A stretch of DNA of 43,371 bases from Clostridia bacterium (GCA_017481265.1 JAFUPK010000129.1:1-43371); one strand, 5' to 3'; shown: positions 17,491 through 26,762, numbered from the stretch's first letter. Program-made: numbers and translations. Notes: generated by a model not told the origin, from the sequence alone.

Positions 17491-17519
17491 ATTATACATC
17501 AATACCCTTGCAATGTCAA
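17491..17519 (-). promoter_or_regulatory. Perfect-consensus sigma-A promoter of the giant-gene/RiPP operon
   Basis: TTGACA (17514-17519) and TATAAT (17491-17496) on the minus strand are separated by exactly 17 bases. Transcription should begin near 17484, giving a leader of about 130 bases before ATG at 17353. The only strong promoter seen for 6872-17353. Confidence 0.9.
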
Positions 17520-17588
17520 GAAAATATGAAAATTATAAATCAAAAACAGCACAATTTTTCCACTTTCCGCCGCGATAGTCTTTGTGCA

Positions 17589-17628
17589 AAATAACGCTTT
17601 CGTTGACAGCTCAACAAAAGCGTTATTT
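17589..17628 (-). terminator. Terminator of the long polysaccharide operon
   Basis: A 12-bp stem (17589-17600 with 17617-17628) encloses a second 5-bp stem (17602-17606 with 17611-17615). On the minus strand the stem ends in TTATTTT. It lies 27 bases after the stop of the dehydrogenase gene and separates this operon from the giant-gene promoter. Confidence 0.8.
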
Positions 17629-17655
17629 GATGGGTTTATTTAAGCGTTTCGCACG

Positions 17656-18897
17656 TCAGTCTCTTCTGAAAACGTCACGGGTGTACACCTTTTCCTTCAC
17701 GTCATCAAGGATGGTGTCATAGCGGTTTGCAATGATGGCATCGCTCATGGATTTGAAGCGCTCCAGGTCATTTACCACGCTGGAGCCGAAGAAGGTGGTG
17801 CCGTCGGGCAAGGTGGGTTCATAGACGATGACCGTGGCGCCCTTAGCCTTGATGCGCTTCATTACACCCTGGATAGCGCTTTGGCGGAAGTTGTCCGAGT
17901 TTGACTTCATGGTCAGGCGGAACACGCCCACGGTGACCTCGCCCTCCATGCTCTCGTCCCAGCTTGAGTTTGCGCCGTAGCCGCCTGCGAGCTCAAGCAC
18001 GCGGTCTGCGATGTAGTCCTTGCGGGTGCGGTTGGACTCCACGATGGCGCTCATCATATTCTGCGGCACGTTCTGATAGTTGGCAAGAAGCTGCTTTGTG
18101 TCCTTGGGCAGGCAGTAGCCGCCGTAGCCGAAGGAGGGATTATTATAATGGGTTCCGATGCGGGGGTCGAGGCACACTCCGCTGATGATCTGCTGAGTGT
18201 CCAGCCCTCTCATCTCAGCGTAGGTGTCGAGCTCGTTGAAATACGATACGCGGAGCGCAAGGTATGTGTTGGCGAAGAGCTTTACCGCCTCGGCTTCGGA
18301 AAATCCCATGTACAGCACGTCCACGTTCTCCTTCAGCGCCGCGTCTTTCAGAAGTCCGGCGAAGATATGCGCGGCTTCCGTCAGGCGGCTGTCGCCAAGG
18401 TCCGTGCCGACGATGATGCGCGAGGGGTACAGATTATCATAGAGGGCCTTGGACTCGCGGAGGAATTCGGGGCTGAAGATTATGTTGTCACAGCCTGTCT
18501 TTTGGCGGATGCTTTCTGTGTAGCCCACGGGGATGGTAGACTTTATGACCATAATGGCGCGGGGGTTGCACTCCATGACACATTTTATAACGGACTCCAC
18601 GGCGGAGGTGTCAAAGAAGTTCTTCTTGCTGTCGTAATTCGTGGGAGCCGCGATGACCACGAAATCGGCGTTTGAGTATGCTGCCTCGGCATCGAGGGTA
18701 GCTGTCAGGTCAAGCTCCTTTTCGGCAAGGTATTTCTCGATATAATCGTCCTGTATGGGTGACTTCTTTTGGTTTATAAGCTCCACCTTTTCGGGAACGA
18801 TATCCACGGCGGTCACGCGGTTATGCTGCGAAAGCAGGATCGCGATGGAAAGTCCGACATATCCTGTGCCGGCGACGGCGATATTATACTTTGGCAT
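17656..18897 (-). CDS. ugd: UDP-glucose 6-dehydrogenase-type nucleotide-sugar dehydrogenase
   Basis: 413 aa, full length. Makes UDP-glucuronate from UDP-glucose with two NAD+. Rossmann motif GTGYVG at 10-15, IKSTIPVG at 118-125, FSPEFLRE at 141-148, and catalytic Cys262 in [11 protein letters not shown]. The GGYCLPKD form, rather than GGHC, fits the UDP-glucose rather than the UDP-HexNAc branch. Last gene of the operon, 15 bases after the epimerase gene, which would use its product. The reading frame is intact. Confidence 0.92.
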   Translation of the reverse strand: MPKYNIAVAGTGYVGLSIAILLSQHNRVTAVDIVPEKVELINQKKSPIQDDYIEKYLAEKELDLTATLDAEAAYSNADFVVIAAPTNYDSKKNFFDTSAVESVIKCVMECNPRAIMVIKSTIPVGYTESIRQKTGCDNIIFSPEFLRESKALYDNLYPSRIIVGTDLGDSRLTEAAHIFAGLLKDAALKENVDVLYMGFSEAEAVKLFANTYLALRVSYFNELDTYAEMRGLDTQQIISGVCLDPRIGTHYNNPSFGYGGYCLPKDTKQLLANYQNVPQNMMSAIVESNRTRKDYIADRVLELAGGYGANSSWDESMEGEVTVGVFRLTMKSNSDNFRQSAIQGVMKRIKAKGATVIVYEPTLPDGTTFFGSSVVNDLERFKSMSDAIIANRYDTILDDVKEKVYTRDVFRRD

Positions 18898-18912
18898 AAC
18901 GTTTGCTCCTTT

Positions 18913-19980
18913 TCACATATAGAATTCTTTGTACCACTCGGCAAAGCGTCGAAGTCCGTCGCGGAGGCTGGTGGATGGCTTGAAGCCGAAGTCGCGCTCA
19001 AGCGCGGATGTGTCCGCATAGGTCACGGGAACGTCCCCTGCCTGCATGGGCACGAGCTCCTTGCGGGAGTCAAAATCGAAGTCCTCGGGGAGGACACCTG
19101 CACGGACGAGCTCCTCGGAGAGGACCTCCACAAAGTCGAGAAGATTTTCGGGAGAGTTGTTACCGATGTTATACACTGCATACGGAGGCACGGGGAGTCC
19201 GTCCTCGCCTACGGTGCGCTTCGGCGGTGCCTCGATAACGCGCTTTACGCCTTCTACGATATCATCAACATAGGTGAAGTCGCGCTTGCAGTTGCCGTAG
19301 TTGAATATCTGTATCTTTTCGCCGCGCAGAAGCTTGTCTGTGAAGCCGAAGTACGCCATGTCGGGGCGTCCCGCAGGTCCGTAGACGGTAAAAAAGCGCA
19401 GTCCCGTGGAGGGAATATCATAAAGCTTTGAATAAGCGTGAGCCATAAGCTCATTGCTCTTCTTCGTTGCCGCATAAAGCGAGACGGGATTGTCCACCTT
19501 ATCATCTGTGGAATAGGGTATCTTCTTGTTCACTCCGTATACCGATGAGCTTGAGGCATACACGAGATGCTCGACGCCTGCCTCGCCGTTATCGTAGGAA
19601 TGTCGGCAAGCCTCAAGAATATTGTAAAAGCCGATGATGTTGGACTCTATGTACACGTCGGGATTCGTAATGCTGTAGCGAACTCCCGCCTGAGCCGCCA
19701 GATTCACGACGACGGACGGCTTATAGCGCGCAAAAATATCATCAATCAGCGCCTTGTCTGCAAGGTTTCCCTTTATGAATGTCCACTTTGCATCAGTTTT
19801 CCCGCCTGCAAGCTCGTCTATTAAGCGAAGGCGGTACTCCTTGATAGAGACATCGTAATAGTCGTTCATGCTGTCGAGGCCCACAACATGGATGCCCTCG
19901 CCTGCCGAGAGAAGCTCGCGTGTGAGAACAGAGCCGATAAATCCTGCGGCACCTGTGACAAATACGGTTTTGTTTTTCAT
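18913..19980 (-). CDS. NAD-dependent epimerase, UDP-glucuronate 4-epimerase-like
   Basis: 355 aa, extended short-chain dehydrogenase. NAD-binding GAAGFIG at 10-16, and catalytic Tyr-X3-Lys in LYAATKKS with the upstream Ser patch YASSSSVYG. The segment GLDSMNDYYDVSIKEYRL near 34-51 is characteristic of UDP-glucuronate 4-epimerases (CapI/LpsL type), which make UDP-galacturonate. The neighbouring UDP-glucose dehydrogenase would supply its substrate, which supports this over a UDP-glucose epimerase. Part of the same operon, followed by a 15-base gap. Confidence 0.85.
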   Translation of the reverse strand: MKNKTVFVTGAAGFIGSVLTRELLSAGEGIHVVGLDSMNDYYDVSIKEYRLRLIDELAGGKTDAKWTFIKGNLADKALIDDIFARYKPSVVVNLAAQAGVRYSITNPDVYIESNIIGFYNILEACRHSYDNGEAGVEHLVYASSSSVYGVNKKIPYSTDDKVDNPVSLYAATKKSNELMAHAYSKLYDIPSTGLRFFTVYGPAGRPDMAYFGFTDKLLRGEKIQIFNYGNCKRDFTYVDDIVEGVKRVIEAPPKRTVGEDGLPVPPYAVYNIGNNSPENLLDFVEVLSEELVRAGVLPEDFDFDSRKELVPMQAGDVPVTYADTSALERDFGFKPSTSLRDGLRRFAEWYKEFYM

Positions 19981-20033
19981 TATACCAACCGATCCTTTTT
20001 TTATTTGTAATGTATTTTTTGTTCTTGTGAAGC

Positions 20034-21242
20034 TCAGAGGCCGAGCTCCTTATAGATACGTTTAAGCCGCCGTGCTTCTTCCTCATCGGCATTAACTATG
20101 CCCTTGGCATGACCCGCGTAGCGCTTCCATGAAGACGGGTTACCTGCGATCCTGTGGACCCAAGCCACGGGCAACAGCCACCGATGCTTCTTTAAATAGG
20201 TATATCTGTTTTCAAGACTTGACACCGGCGGGAACACATGAAACACAAGGGTTTTCCACTTTGATATCTCCTCGCTGTTCCTGTTCTGTTGCTTTAAGAA
20301 CACCGCATTTTTGTCTCTGCCGACCTTGCCGTAGACTCCACCCTCCATGGTGAAGCAGAGAAAGTCATCCATAAGCTCCGCGGAAGTCTCCTTTGGCGGA
20401 AGCGGGCTCTTCACGCCGAACCACTTCTCCACAGCCGAGAGCACCGTGCGCGCAAAATCGGAAAGGCTCAGCCGCTCAAGCTCGGCAGCGATATACTCAA
20501 TGTTAAGCTTTCCGTCGAAATGCTTTAAGAAAAATGCGAGGTCGAGGTACATCCTTATCCCTGCGCCCGAGCTGCTGATATGCTTTGCAATGTGGGTCAG
20601 GAGATAGATAAAGTGAAAATCAGCTTCAAGCTCAAATACGTGCTCATTGCATATACTGCTGCTCGGAACAGCGTGATCCCACACGGAATTAAAGTACCCG
20701 CGATAGTCAGCCTTGTCCGACACGTCCACCTCCATCACATCGGTGTGTATCTCATAGTACTCCGTACCCTTGAGGTATGAGTACACAGGCTCAAAGTCAC
20801 ATTTCACCTCATATCCGAGACCGCACATAAGCTTGTGGCAGGCTTCTCTGTCCGATGGGCGAATGAGAAAATCAATGTCGCCGAAGGTACGCAGCTCGGG
20901 GACAGGATAGTAGTCCCTGAGCACAAAGCCCTTAAACAGAAGGTGGTCTATCCCCTCGCGGCTCAGAGCATCCGAGAGAAGCTTCATCTGCTCGGCTCTC
21001 CGCGAGTAAAAGGAGATCTCACCGAGACACTGCTTGCGCAAATACTGCCGACGCTCCGAGGCGGCAAGGTTCGGCTCCTTCATCAGAACGTAGCTCAGTA
21101 TGCCCTCTGTCGAGTTGATCCTTGCGAGAGCCGAAAGCCCGTCCGGATCCGCACCGAAAGCTGTCTCCGGCAGTTCTCCGTGCACGAACGCCCTCAGCAA
21201 AGCTGTATATTCGTTATATAATTCTTTCAAGTTTGATAGCAC
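20034..21242 (-). CDS. Nucleotidyltransferase-fold protein (NTP_transf_5-like)
   Basis: 402 aa. The conserved core LLFKGFVLRDYYPVPELR followed by TFGDIDFLI matches the family often called uncharacterised nucleotidyltransferases (NTP_transf_5), found in polysaccharide and peptide loci; the Gly-Asp-Ile-Asp pair would bind metal. The actual reaction is unknown. GTG at 21242 is chosen (AAAGGA about 10 bases upstream, 16 bases after the previous stop); an in-frame ATG at 21299 would overlap the upstream gene by about 40 bases. It lies between epimerase and a GT2 gene. Confidence 0.75.
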   Translation of the reverse strand: MLSNLKELYNEYTALLRAFVHGELPETAFGADPDGLSALARINSTEGILSYVLMKEPNLAASERRQYLRKQCLGEISFYSRRAEQMKLLSDALSREGIDHLLFKGFVLRDYYPVPELRTFGDIDFLIRPSDREACHKLMCGLGYEVKCDFEPVYSYLKGTEYYEIHTDVMEVDVSDKADYRGYFNSVWDHAVPSSSICNEHVFELEADFHFIYLLTHIAKHISSSGAGIRMYLDLAFFLKHFDGKLNIEYIAAELERLSLSDFARTVLSAVEKWFGVKSPLPPKETSAELMDDFLCFTMEGGVYGKVGRDKNAVFLKQQNRNSEEISKWKTLVFHVFPPVSSLENRYTYLKKHRWLLPVAWVHRIAGNPSSWKRYAGHAKGIVNADEEEARRLKRIYKELGL

Positions 21243-21258
21243 CGCCCGGGTGTCCTTT

Positions 21259-22224
21259 CTACCATATCCTGCGCGTCCACAAGTAGAAGCGGATGGCAAT
21301 GCAGGTGATTCTGTATCCGAATACGCCGCAAAAGCTTCGTATCATCTTGGTCTTCTTGTCAAGCCCGTATTTGAGCAGGTACCGTCCGTCTCGAAGGCGT
21401 CTGCGAGAAGCCTTGTCAAGAAGATGATAATTCCCCATGCAGATGCCGTATTCGAAGGCGACGATCCCCGAAACGGCACGGCGGTGCGGAAGAGCTTCGT
21501 CATCAAGGCGAGCCCTCCACCGCTCAACGATGGCGGCAAGATCACGCGGAGCGTCCTTTTGTGTACTTCGCGACACTGTGTGATGTTGAGTATAGGCGTA
21601 TGAGTCCATGCCCAGCAGGCATATAGTCGAGATGCTCGAAAAAAGCTGCAGCACCCAGTCGATGTCCTCACAGCCTGTGTCCTCGAGGAAGCGCAGAGAG
21701 CCTGCCTCAAGCACCCGGCGCCTTACACATTTGTTACACGCCGATGCCAGAGCCTGTCCGTCTCCGACCAGCTCCTCGTACACATCACCTATACTGAGAG
21801 ACTCGTTCTCCCTGGAAAACGGAGGCTTCTCAAAGCGGCGGAGCACGCGTCCGTCCTCAGTGACCTTGACGCTTCGGAACATATACACGTCCGCAGGGCA
21901 CTCAAGCACAGCTTCACTGAGCTTCATAAGGAAGTCAGCATCCCGCCAATAATCATCGGCATCAACAAAGAGCACGAACTCCCCCGACGCCGCCTCGATG
22001 CCGCGGTTTCTTGCAGCTCCCGCGCCGCCGTGGGGGATGGCGAGAAGCTTTATCCGCGGGTCGGACTTCGCGGCAAGGCGCGCCTTCTCAAGGCTGCCGT
22101 CAACAGATGAATCGTCAACCGCGATCAGCTCAAGATCACGGTATGTCTGGGAAGTGATGCTCTGCAGGCATCTCTCAATATAGCGTTCGCAGTTATACAT
22201 CGGAACGATCACGGAAAAAGTCAC
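21259..22224 (-). CDS. Family 2 glycosyltransferase
   Basis: 321 aa. GT-A fold: start MTFSVIVPMYNCERYI, nucleotide-binding AVDDSSVDGS, conserved GGAGAARNRGIEAASGEF and the metal-binding DXD motif FVDADDYW near residue 95. The GTG at 22224 is used because AGGAGG lies 8 bases upstream; two earlier GTG codons are too close to it. Higher GC than the glycosyltransferases further right. Sugar donor and linkage cannot be told. Confidence 0.88.
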   Translation of the reverse strand: MTFSVIVPMYNCERYIERCLQSITSQTYRDLELIAVDDSSVDGSLEKARLAAKSDPRIKLLAIPHGGAGAARNRGIEAASGEFVLFVDADDYWRDADFLMKLSEAVLECPADVYMFRSVKVTEDGRVLRRFEKPPFSRENESLSIGDVYEELVGDGQALASACNKCVRRRVLEAGSLRFLEDTGCEDIDWVLQLFSSISTICLLGMDSYAYTQHHTVSRSTQKDAPRDLAAIVERWRARLDDEALPHRRAVSGIVAFEYGICMGNYHLLDKASRRRLRDGRYLLKYGLDKKTKMIRSFCGVFGYRITCIAIRFYLWTRRIW

Positions 22225-22257
22225 AGGCACCACCTCCTTTGATATGTAAAATATGTG

Positions 22258-22815
22258 TTAAGTCTGTCCGTTTCTTCTAATGATCAGTCTTAAAGCCACC
22301 GAAACAGCGCCTGCGGCGGCGATGCCCGCAAGAGTTCCGAAAAGGTTTCCCATAATGTCGTCTATCTCACAACAGCCCCTTCTGAGGACGAGCTGAAGCA
22401 GCTCGATAAGCGCGGAAAGCCCAACTCCGCACAGCAAGCTTGCAAGGACGCGAAGCCTTCGGAAAGCGAAAAATCCGAAAGCTCCCACAGGCACAAACGC
22501 CGCAATGTTGACAAGCACCTGTCGGACAAGCTCAGCTTCCCCGCCGTACAATAGTGCTCTGTAGGAGTACCCCATGTCGAAATTGTACCTGTAAACATCC
22601 CATGAGCGCCGCCCGAGTACGGTAAAGAAAAGTATGCCCATTGCGCAGACGGCAAGAAGCCATGAGCAGACAGCCTCAACGCGCGAAAGACGCTCTTCCG
22701 ACAATAGGCGCCGCAAATGCAAAAGCAAGCACACCGCTACCCCCGCCATCAAAAATATCGTAATAAAAAACTGCAACGGAAAATGTTTGTACACCGTTAT
22801 TATTGGACTAAGCAT
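22258..22815 (-). CDS. VanZ-like integral membrane protein
   Basis: 185 aa with four or five hydrophobic helices. VanZ signatures are NIAAFVPVGAFGFF and, near the C-terminus, IELLQLVLRRGCCEIDDIMGN (key residues E-L-Q and D-D-x-x-x-N). VanZ-like proteins are linked to teicoplanin resistance in Tn1546 and appear often in envelope loci; here a role in the envelope or polysaccharide is inferred only. The ATG at 22815 follows GAGGA and lies 2 bases after the previous stop; an upstream ATG (22890) would overlap that gene. Confidence 0.82.
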   Translation of the reverse strand: MLSPIITVYKHFPLQFFITIFLMAGVAVCLLLHLRRLLSEERLSRVEAVCSWLLAVCAMGILFFTVLGRRSWDVYRYNFDMGYSYRALLYGGEAELVRQVLVNIAAFVPVGAFGFFAFRRLRVLASLLCGVGLSALIELLQLVLRRGCCEIDDIMGNLFGTLAGIAAAGAVSVALRLIIRRNGQT

Positions 22816-22817
22816 TA

Positions 22818-23918
22818 TTATTCCTCGGCTTTTTTGGGGTGGGAAACACGTCTTTCCACCGCTTTCTGCACTCTGCGAATGAAGTGACATAACTTATTGT
22901 GTTGCGTCACATCCATGTAATAAAAATACAGGGTGAAATACCTCTTATGCATACACCATTCGAATAGTTTTCTCCATTCTTCATTTAACCCTGCAGGATT
23001 TAACACTTCACACATTTTTCTGACAAGAGGATCTTTCACGATAGCTTTAAAATCTCTCACACTATGGAATATACTTACCTTTCCGAATCCGTAAGCAATA
23101 TTAGTAAAGCTCGGGCGAATACTGCGCATAATAAACAGAGGAAATGTCTCTGTTTCCCATGGAGAACAAAAACGCTCGATGACATCAGCTAAAACACGCA
23201 TAAGCCGACAACGTTGTTCCCAATAATCAGGCAAATATCGTCTGGTAAGGCTTTGTGAATTACGAGCATTGATGTACAGCTTCTCATTTTTTAGATATAC
23301 CATGCAATCAGCATTGTATGTAGCAATATAGGAAAACAGACAATCCTCGCTGTTTTGTAATGTTTCATCAAACCTAAGACCAATCCGATCAAGAAAATCC
23401 TTGCGAAAAAATCTACGGATAATGGCCCAATCTATCTTTGCTACGTTCCCCTCATCATCTACATGACCAAGAAATACCGGTAACACCTCTTCTAATATCT
23501 GTTTTTTAGCAAACACTCCTTCTCGAATCACATCGGAGTATGATGTTATCTTTCCGGAATCAAATACTATTTCATAATCACAGACACCAATATCCGCATT
23601 ACATTTTATGCAAGCATTATACATCTTTTCACAGATATCGGTTGATACATAGTCATCAGCATCTACAAAGCCGACATACTCTCCGTTCGCGACAGAGATG
23701 CCCATATTTCTTGCAGTTGAAACGCCACCGTTTTCTTTTTTGAAATAACGAATTCTGTCATCACAATATGATGTACATATTTCTTCGGTGCGGTCATTTG
23801 AGCCATCATCAATAATTATGAGTTCAAAATCGCTGAGTGTTTGAGCAAGAATACTGTCTATGCACCGTGCTATAGTGGCTTCAGCATTATAAGCAGGTAC
23901 AATAATACTTACTTTCAT
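22818..23918 (-). CDS. Family 2 glycosyltransferase
   Basis: 366 aa. Start MKVSIIVPAYNAEATI, IIDDGSNDRTEEIC, GGVSTARNMGISVANGEY and DXD in FVDADDYV around residue 94. AT-rich codon use compared with the genes at 17.7-22.3 kb. The ATG at 23918 follows AGGTGAAGAAT; an in-frame GTG three codons earlier lies inside the ribosome site. C-terminal part is helix-rich and unlike the neighbours, so acceptor specificity probably differs. Confidence 0.88.
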   Translation of the reverse strand: MKVSIIVPAYNAEATIARCIDSILAQTLSDFELIIIDDGSNDRTEEICTSYCDDRIRYFKKENGGVSTARNMGISVANGEYVGFVDADDYVSTDICEKMYNACIKCNADIGVCDYEIVFDSGKITSYSDVIREGVFAKKQILEEVLPVFLGHVDDEGNVAKIDWAIIRRFFRKDFLDRIGLRFDETLQNSEDCLFSYIATYNADCMVYLKNEKLYINARNSQSLTRRYLPDYWEQRCRLMRVLADVIERFCSPWETETFPLFIMRSIRPSFTNIAYGFGKVSIFHSVRDFKAIVKDPLVRKMCEVLNPAGLNEEWRKLFEWCMHKRYFTLYFYYMDVTQHNKLCHFIRRVQKAVERRVSHPKKAEE

Positions 23919-23939
23919 ATTCTTCACCTATTTATGTTA

Positions 23940-24929
23940 TCAATGAATAAGAATACTACGCACTCTCATTTTAAAGTGCCGCCATTTTCGGGACAGTGCA
24001 GCCCGACGGGGCATTACCGCTTCGTACATATATTCGTGTGCATACAATGGAATATTCAACTCATTTTTGATCCATTTTATACGCCTTTTCAGTTCTGTTT
24101 TCATACGCTTTGTTACTGAATTGTCACGTTCGATTTCCGCTCGTTTTATCGCTTTTTTTGTTGAATCCAACATTCTGCGTAACGCCGTATCTCTTAAGCC
24201 AACCATCTTTTTTTCATGAAAAAATACAGCCTGTTCTTCATAAGCCTCGCTTGAATAACGCATTTCCTTAACATTCAAAGAATTCATAATACCGTTTGGG
24301 TTTTGATAATACCAGTACATTGTCAACGGCAAATATGCAATTTGCGGGCATTGAAATATGATCTTATATGTTAAAAATTCATCTTCATGTATCTTGCCTA
24401 CAGGGTAACGCAAATTGCGAAACAATTCTTTACGGTAAATCTTCCCCCAAGCGACTGTTGCTTCAACATTCCTTTTACAGAAAAACTCTTCGGTATTATG
24501 TATTTCAATCAATGTCGGAACAAAGCTCAACTCATCACTATCAATTTCATCGCGTACTCTTTTAAAAGACACTACGCTAACAGGAAGCTTTGTGATTTCC
24601 GCAGCGGCAAGAAGTGCTTCCAAATACTCCTTATGTACCCAGTCATCGCTGTCAATAAAAGCAAGCCATTCGCTGTCGGAATTGTCAAATGCCCAGTCGA
24701 TACCGGTGTTTCTCGCCGCCGAAAGACCGCCGTTCTCTTGATGTATCACATGGATCCGTTCATCCTTTGCGGCATATTCGTCACAGATTTTTCCGCAATT
24801 GTCAGGTGAACCGTCGTCTACAAGAATAAGTTCAAAATCGCTGAAGGTTTGACCAAGAATACTGTCTATGCATCTGCACAGATACTGTTCAACCTTATAT
24901 ACCGGTACGATCACGCTGATCTTTGGCAT
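23940..24929 (-). CDS. Family 2 glycosyltransferase, mosaic with 25740-26750
   Basis: 329 aa. Catalytic N-terminus with VIVPVYKVEQYLCRCIDSIL, LVDDGSPDNCG, GGLSAARNTG and DXD FIDSDDWV. Residues 1 to about 75 are almost the same as those of the GT2 gene at 25740-26750 (one Lys/Arg change), but the rest is unrelated in detail. Ribosome site GAGG; the stop of the upstream GT32 gene is between site and ATG (GAGGTAACAAAAATG). The shared 5' segment suggests recombination or gene conversion. Confidence 0.88.
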   Translation of the reverse strand: MPKISVIVPVYKVEQYLCRCIDSILGQTFSDFELILVDDGSPDNCGKICDEYAAKDERIHVIHQENGGLSAARNTGIDWAFDNSDSEWLAFIDSDDWVHKEYLEALLAAAEITKLPVSVVSFKRVRDEIDSDELSFVPTLIEIHNTEEFFCKRNVEATVAWGKIYRKELFRNLRYPVGKIHEDEFLTYKIIFQCPQIAYLPLTMYWYYQNPNGIMNSLNVKEMRYSSEAYEEQAVFFHEKKMVGLRDTALRRMLDSTKKAIKRAEIERDNSVTKRMKTELKRRIKWIKNELNIPLYAHEYMYEAVMPRRAALSRKWRHFKMRVRSILIH

Positions 24930-24941
24930 TTTTGTTACCTC
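24703..24941 (-). repeat. 239-bp near-identical segment, copy 1 (GT2 5' end and ribosome site)
   Basis: Matches 26524-26762 with four differences. It covers the upstream gene's stop codon, the ribosome site, ATG and the first ~75 codons, and stops abruptly at the codon after AARNTGI. Outside it the two genes diverge at once. Confidence 0.9.
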
Positions 24942-25729
24942 TTGAGAATTTTTTGTTTGATCCCGGCATAGCGTTCCACCCCGAGAATTTTGTTCAACAT
25001 CCTAAATGGAGTATGAAGAAGTTTCCGGCATTTCTTTTTCCTTCGTTGACAAGCTAATTCTTGAACACGTTTTTTATGTTTTTCCTTTTGTTCCGGTTTC
25101 AGCCAAGAAGCCTCATAATGGTGGATTGCATAGGTATTTTTAGTTTTACATATTTGTCCTGTCCAGTAATCCTTGGGACAAAAATACTCAGTTGATAAGC
25201 AAATCACACCACCATCAATCTGTTGAGTTTGATTTTCCTGACGCAAGCCATGCCGGAGAAACACTTCAGTATTTCTAATGGGACAACTTGTATCGTCAAT
25301 ACTGCCATTCTCTCTGACAAAGAGGAGATTTTTATAATCTTCCATCAGTTCCAAAAGAATGGGCGCGTTAGTCTCCGCACCAAAGCCCAAACCAGTAGCA
25401 ATCCACTTGTTACCTTCAAAACCAAAGAATGCATTATATTGTAACAAGTCATCCAAACTTTTCAAAACTTCCACATCAGTGTCTAAATAAATACCGCCAT
25501 GGTCATATACGACTTTTAGTCTGATATAATCTGTAACAAACGCCCATTTTTTCGCTTCATACGCTTGTCTTACATAAAGCGGAGCTGTTGAAAGGTCAAA
25601 ATTATCTTCATTCCATTCGATAATGTCATATCCTTTACAATGCTTTTTCCAACTACGGATACATTTTTTTGCAAGTGTCGGCAGAGGATTTCGACCAAAC
25701 CAGCAGTAGTGTATTGTTTTAGGAATCAT
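24935..25729 (-). CDS. Family 32 glycosyltransferase (capsular polysaccharide type)
   Basis: 264 aa. Start MIPKTIHYCWFGRNPLP is the classic GT32 opening. YDIIEWNEDNFDL and KKWAFVTDYIRLKVVYDHGG lead into the DXD metal site IYLDTDVEVLKSL near residue 96. Family members add galactose, mannose or other sugars to surface glycans. It ends inside the 239-bp segment shared by the flanking GT2 genes, and is flanked by them on both sides, so the GT32 gene may have been trapped between two copies. Confidence 0.9.
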   Translation of the reverse strand: MIPKTIHYCWFGRNPLPTLAKKCIRSWKKHCKGYDIIEWNEDNFDLSTAPLYVRQAYEAKKWAFVTDYIRLKVVYDHGGIYLDTDVEVLKSLDDLLQYNAFFGFEGNKWIATGLGFGAETNAPILLELMEDYKNLLFVRENGSIDDTSCPIRNTEVFLRHGLRQENQTQQIDGGVICLSTEYFCPKDYWTGQICKTKNTYAIHHYEASWLKPEQKEKHKKRVQELACQRRKKKCRKLLHTPFRMLNKILGVERYAGIKQKILKR

Positions 25730-25739
25730 TGTTTTTACC

Positions 25740-26750
25740 TCATGTTCTAAACAAAATTTTCCGTATTTTCCGTTTTGCTCGCTTAATGTTTTTTTCTGAT
25801 TTTTGTATTATCACAGCCATAAAAGGATGCAACTTTTCCCAAATACATTTTTTGTGATATTTTGATAGAGGGAGAGAAGATAAGCCAATCCCTTTTTTTA
25901 TGCACTTCATATGGTCACGGATGCATTCTGCAGCATTTTTATCTTTTAACAAGTGTATACACTTATCAATATTCCATACTGCCTGTATTAAAAACTTAGC
26001 TGTCATTTTAATATCAAGCTTTTTATAACCTATCTCTCTAAAGAAATTTACTTGATCCTCCAGAGCCCACAGCCAATCTAATTGTTTGAGTGAAAACTTC
26101 TCTTTTGAAATCCCATTTGGATTCACTTGATAAAAGCAGTATGGTGCTCCTATATATGCAACCAAGCGAGCTTCATGCAACCAACGAAATACTACTGCAT
26201 TATCCTCATATATTCGTCCAACAGGCATAGGGAATTTTTGGACAATATCTTTCTTTATCAGTTTTCCCCACGCTACCCAATAACAATATACCCAATTCTC
26301 TTGTATCCAAATCAAACCATCTTCGTCCGGCACTTTGCATTCTATCGAAGGGTTCCATTCTCGTTCGAAGTCAAAAGGTGCATTTTCAGCTTCAATTGCA
26401 CTACAAGCAACAATATCAGCCGTGGTTTTTTTGACAGTATTATACATATTATCAAGCATTTGATGGTGGATAAAATCATCACTGTCAACAAAGCATATCC
26501 AATCGGATTTTGAATGTAAAATGCCGGTGTTTCTCGCCGCCGAAAGACCGCCGTTCTCTTGATGTATCACATGGATCCGTTCATCCTTTGCGGCATATTC
26601 GTCACAGATTCTTCCGCAATTGTCGGGGGAACCGTCGTCTACAAGAATAAGTTCAAAATCGCTGAAGGTTTGACCAAGAATACTGTCTATGCATCTGCAC
26701 AGATACTGTTCAACCTTATATACCGGTACTATCACGCTGATCTTTGGCAT
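25740..26750 (-). CDS. Family 2 glycosyltransferase, mosaic with 23940-24929
   Basis: 336 aa. Same N-terminal ~75 residues as the GT2 at 23940-24929, then its own DXD region FVDSDDFI and a different C-terminal half with many Lys and Ile residues. The second half is more AT-rich than the shared 5' part. The ribosome site and the preceding stop codon have the same GAGGTAACAAAAATG junction as the other copy. Intact frame. Confidence 0.88.
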   Translation of the reverse strand: MPKISVIVPVYKVEQYLCRCIDSILGQTFSDFELILVDDGSPDNCGRICDEYAAKDERIHVIHQENGGLSAARNTGILHSKSDWICFVDSDDFIHHQMLDNMYNTVKKTTADIVACSAIEAENAPFDFEREWNPSIECKVPDEDGLIWIQENWVYCYWVAWGKLIKKDIVQKFPMPVGRIYEDNAVVFRWLHEARLVAYIGAPYCFYQVNPNGISKEKFSLKQLDWLWALEDQVNFFREIGYKKLDIKMTAKFLIQAVWNIDKCIHLLKDKNAAECIRDHMKCIKKGIGLSSLPLSKYHKKCIWEKLHPFMAVIIQKSEKNIKRAKRKIRKILFRT

Positions 26751-26762
26751 TTTTGTTACCTC
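26524..26762 (-). repeat. 239-bp near-identical segment, copy 2
   Basis: Partner of 24703-24941, in direct orientation and about 1.8 kb apart. Recombination between copies would delete or duplicate the GT32 gene together with the divergent half of one GT2 gene. Confidence 0.9.

Noticed and set aside
24703-26762. 239-bp direct repeats as an insertion sequence
   Set aside because: They are coding glycosyltransferase sequence with no transposase or terminal inverted repeats.
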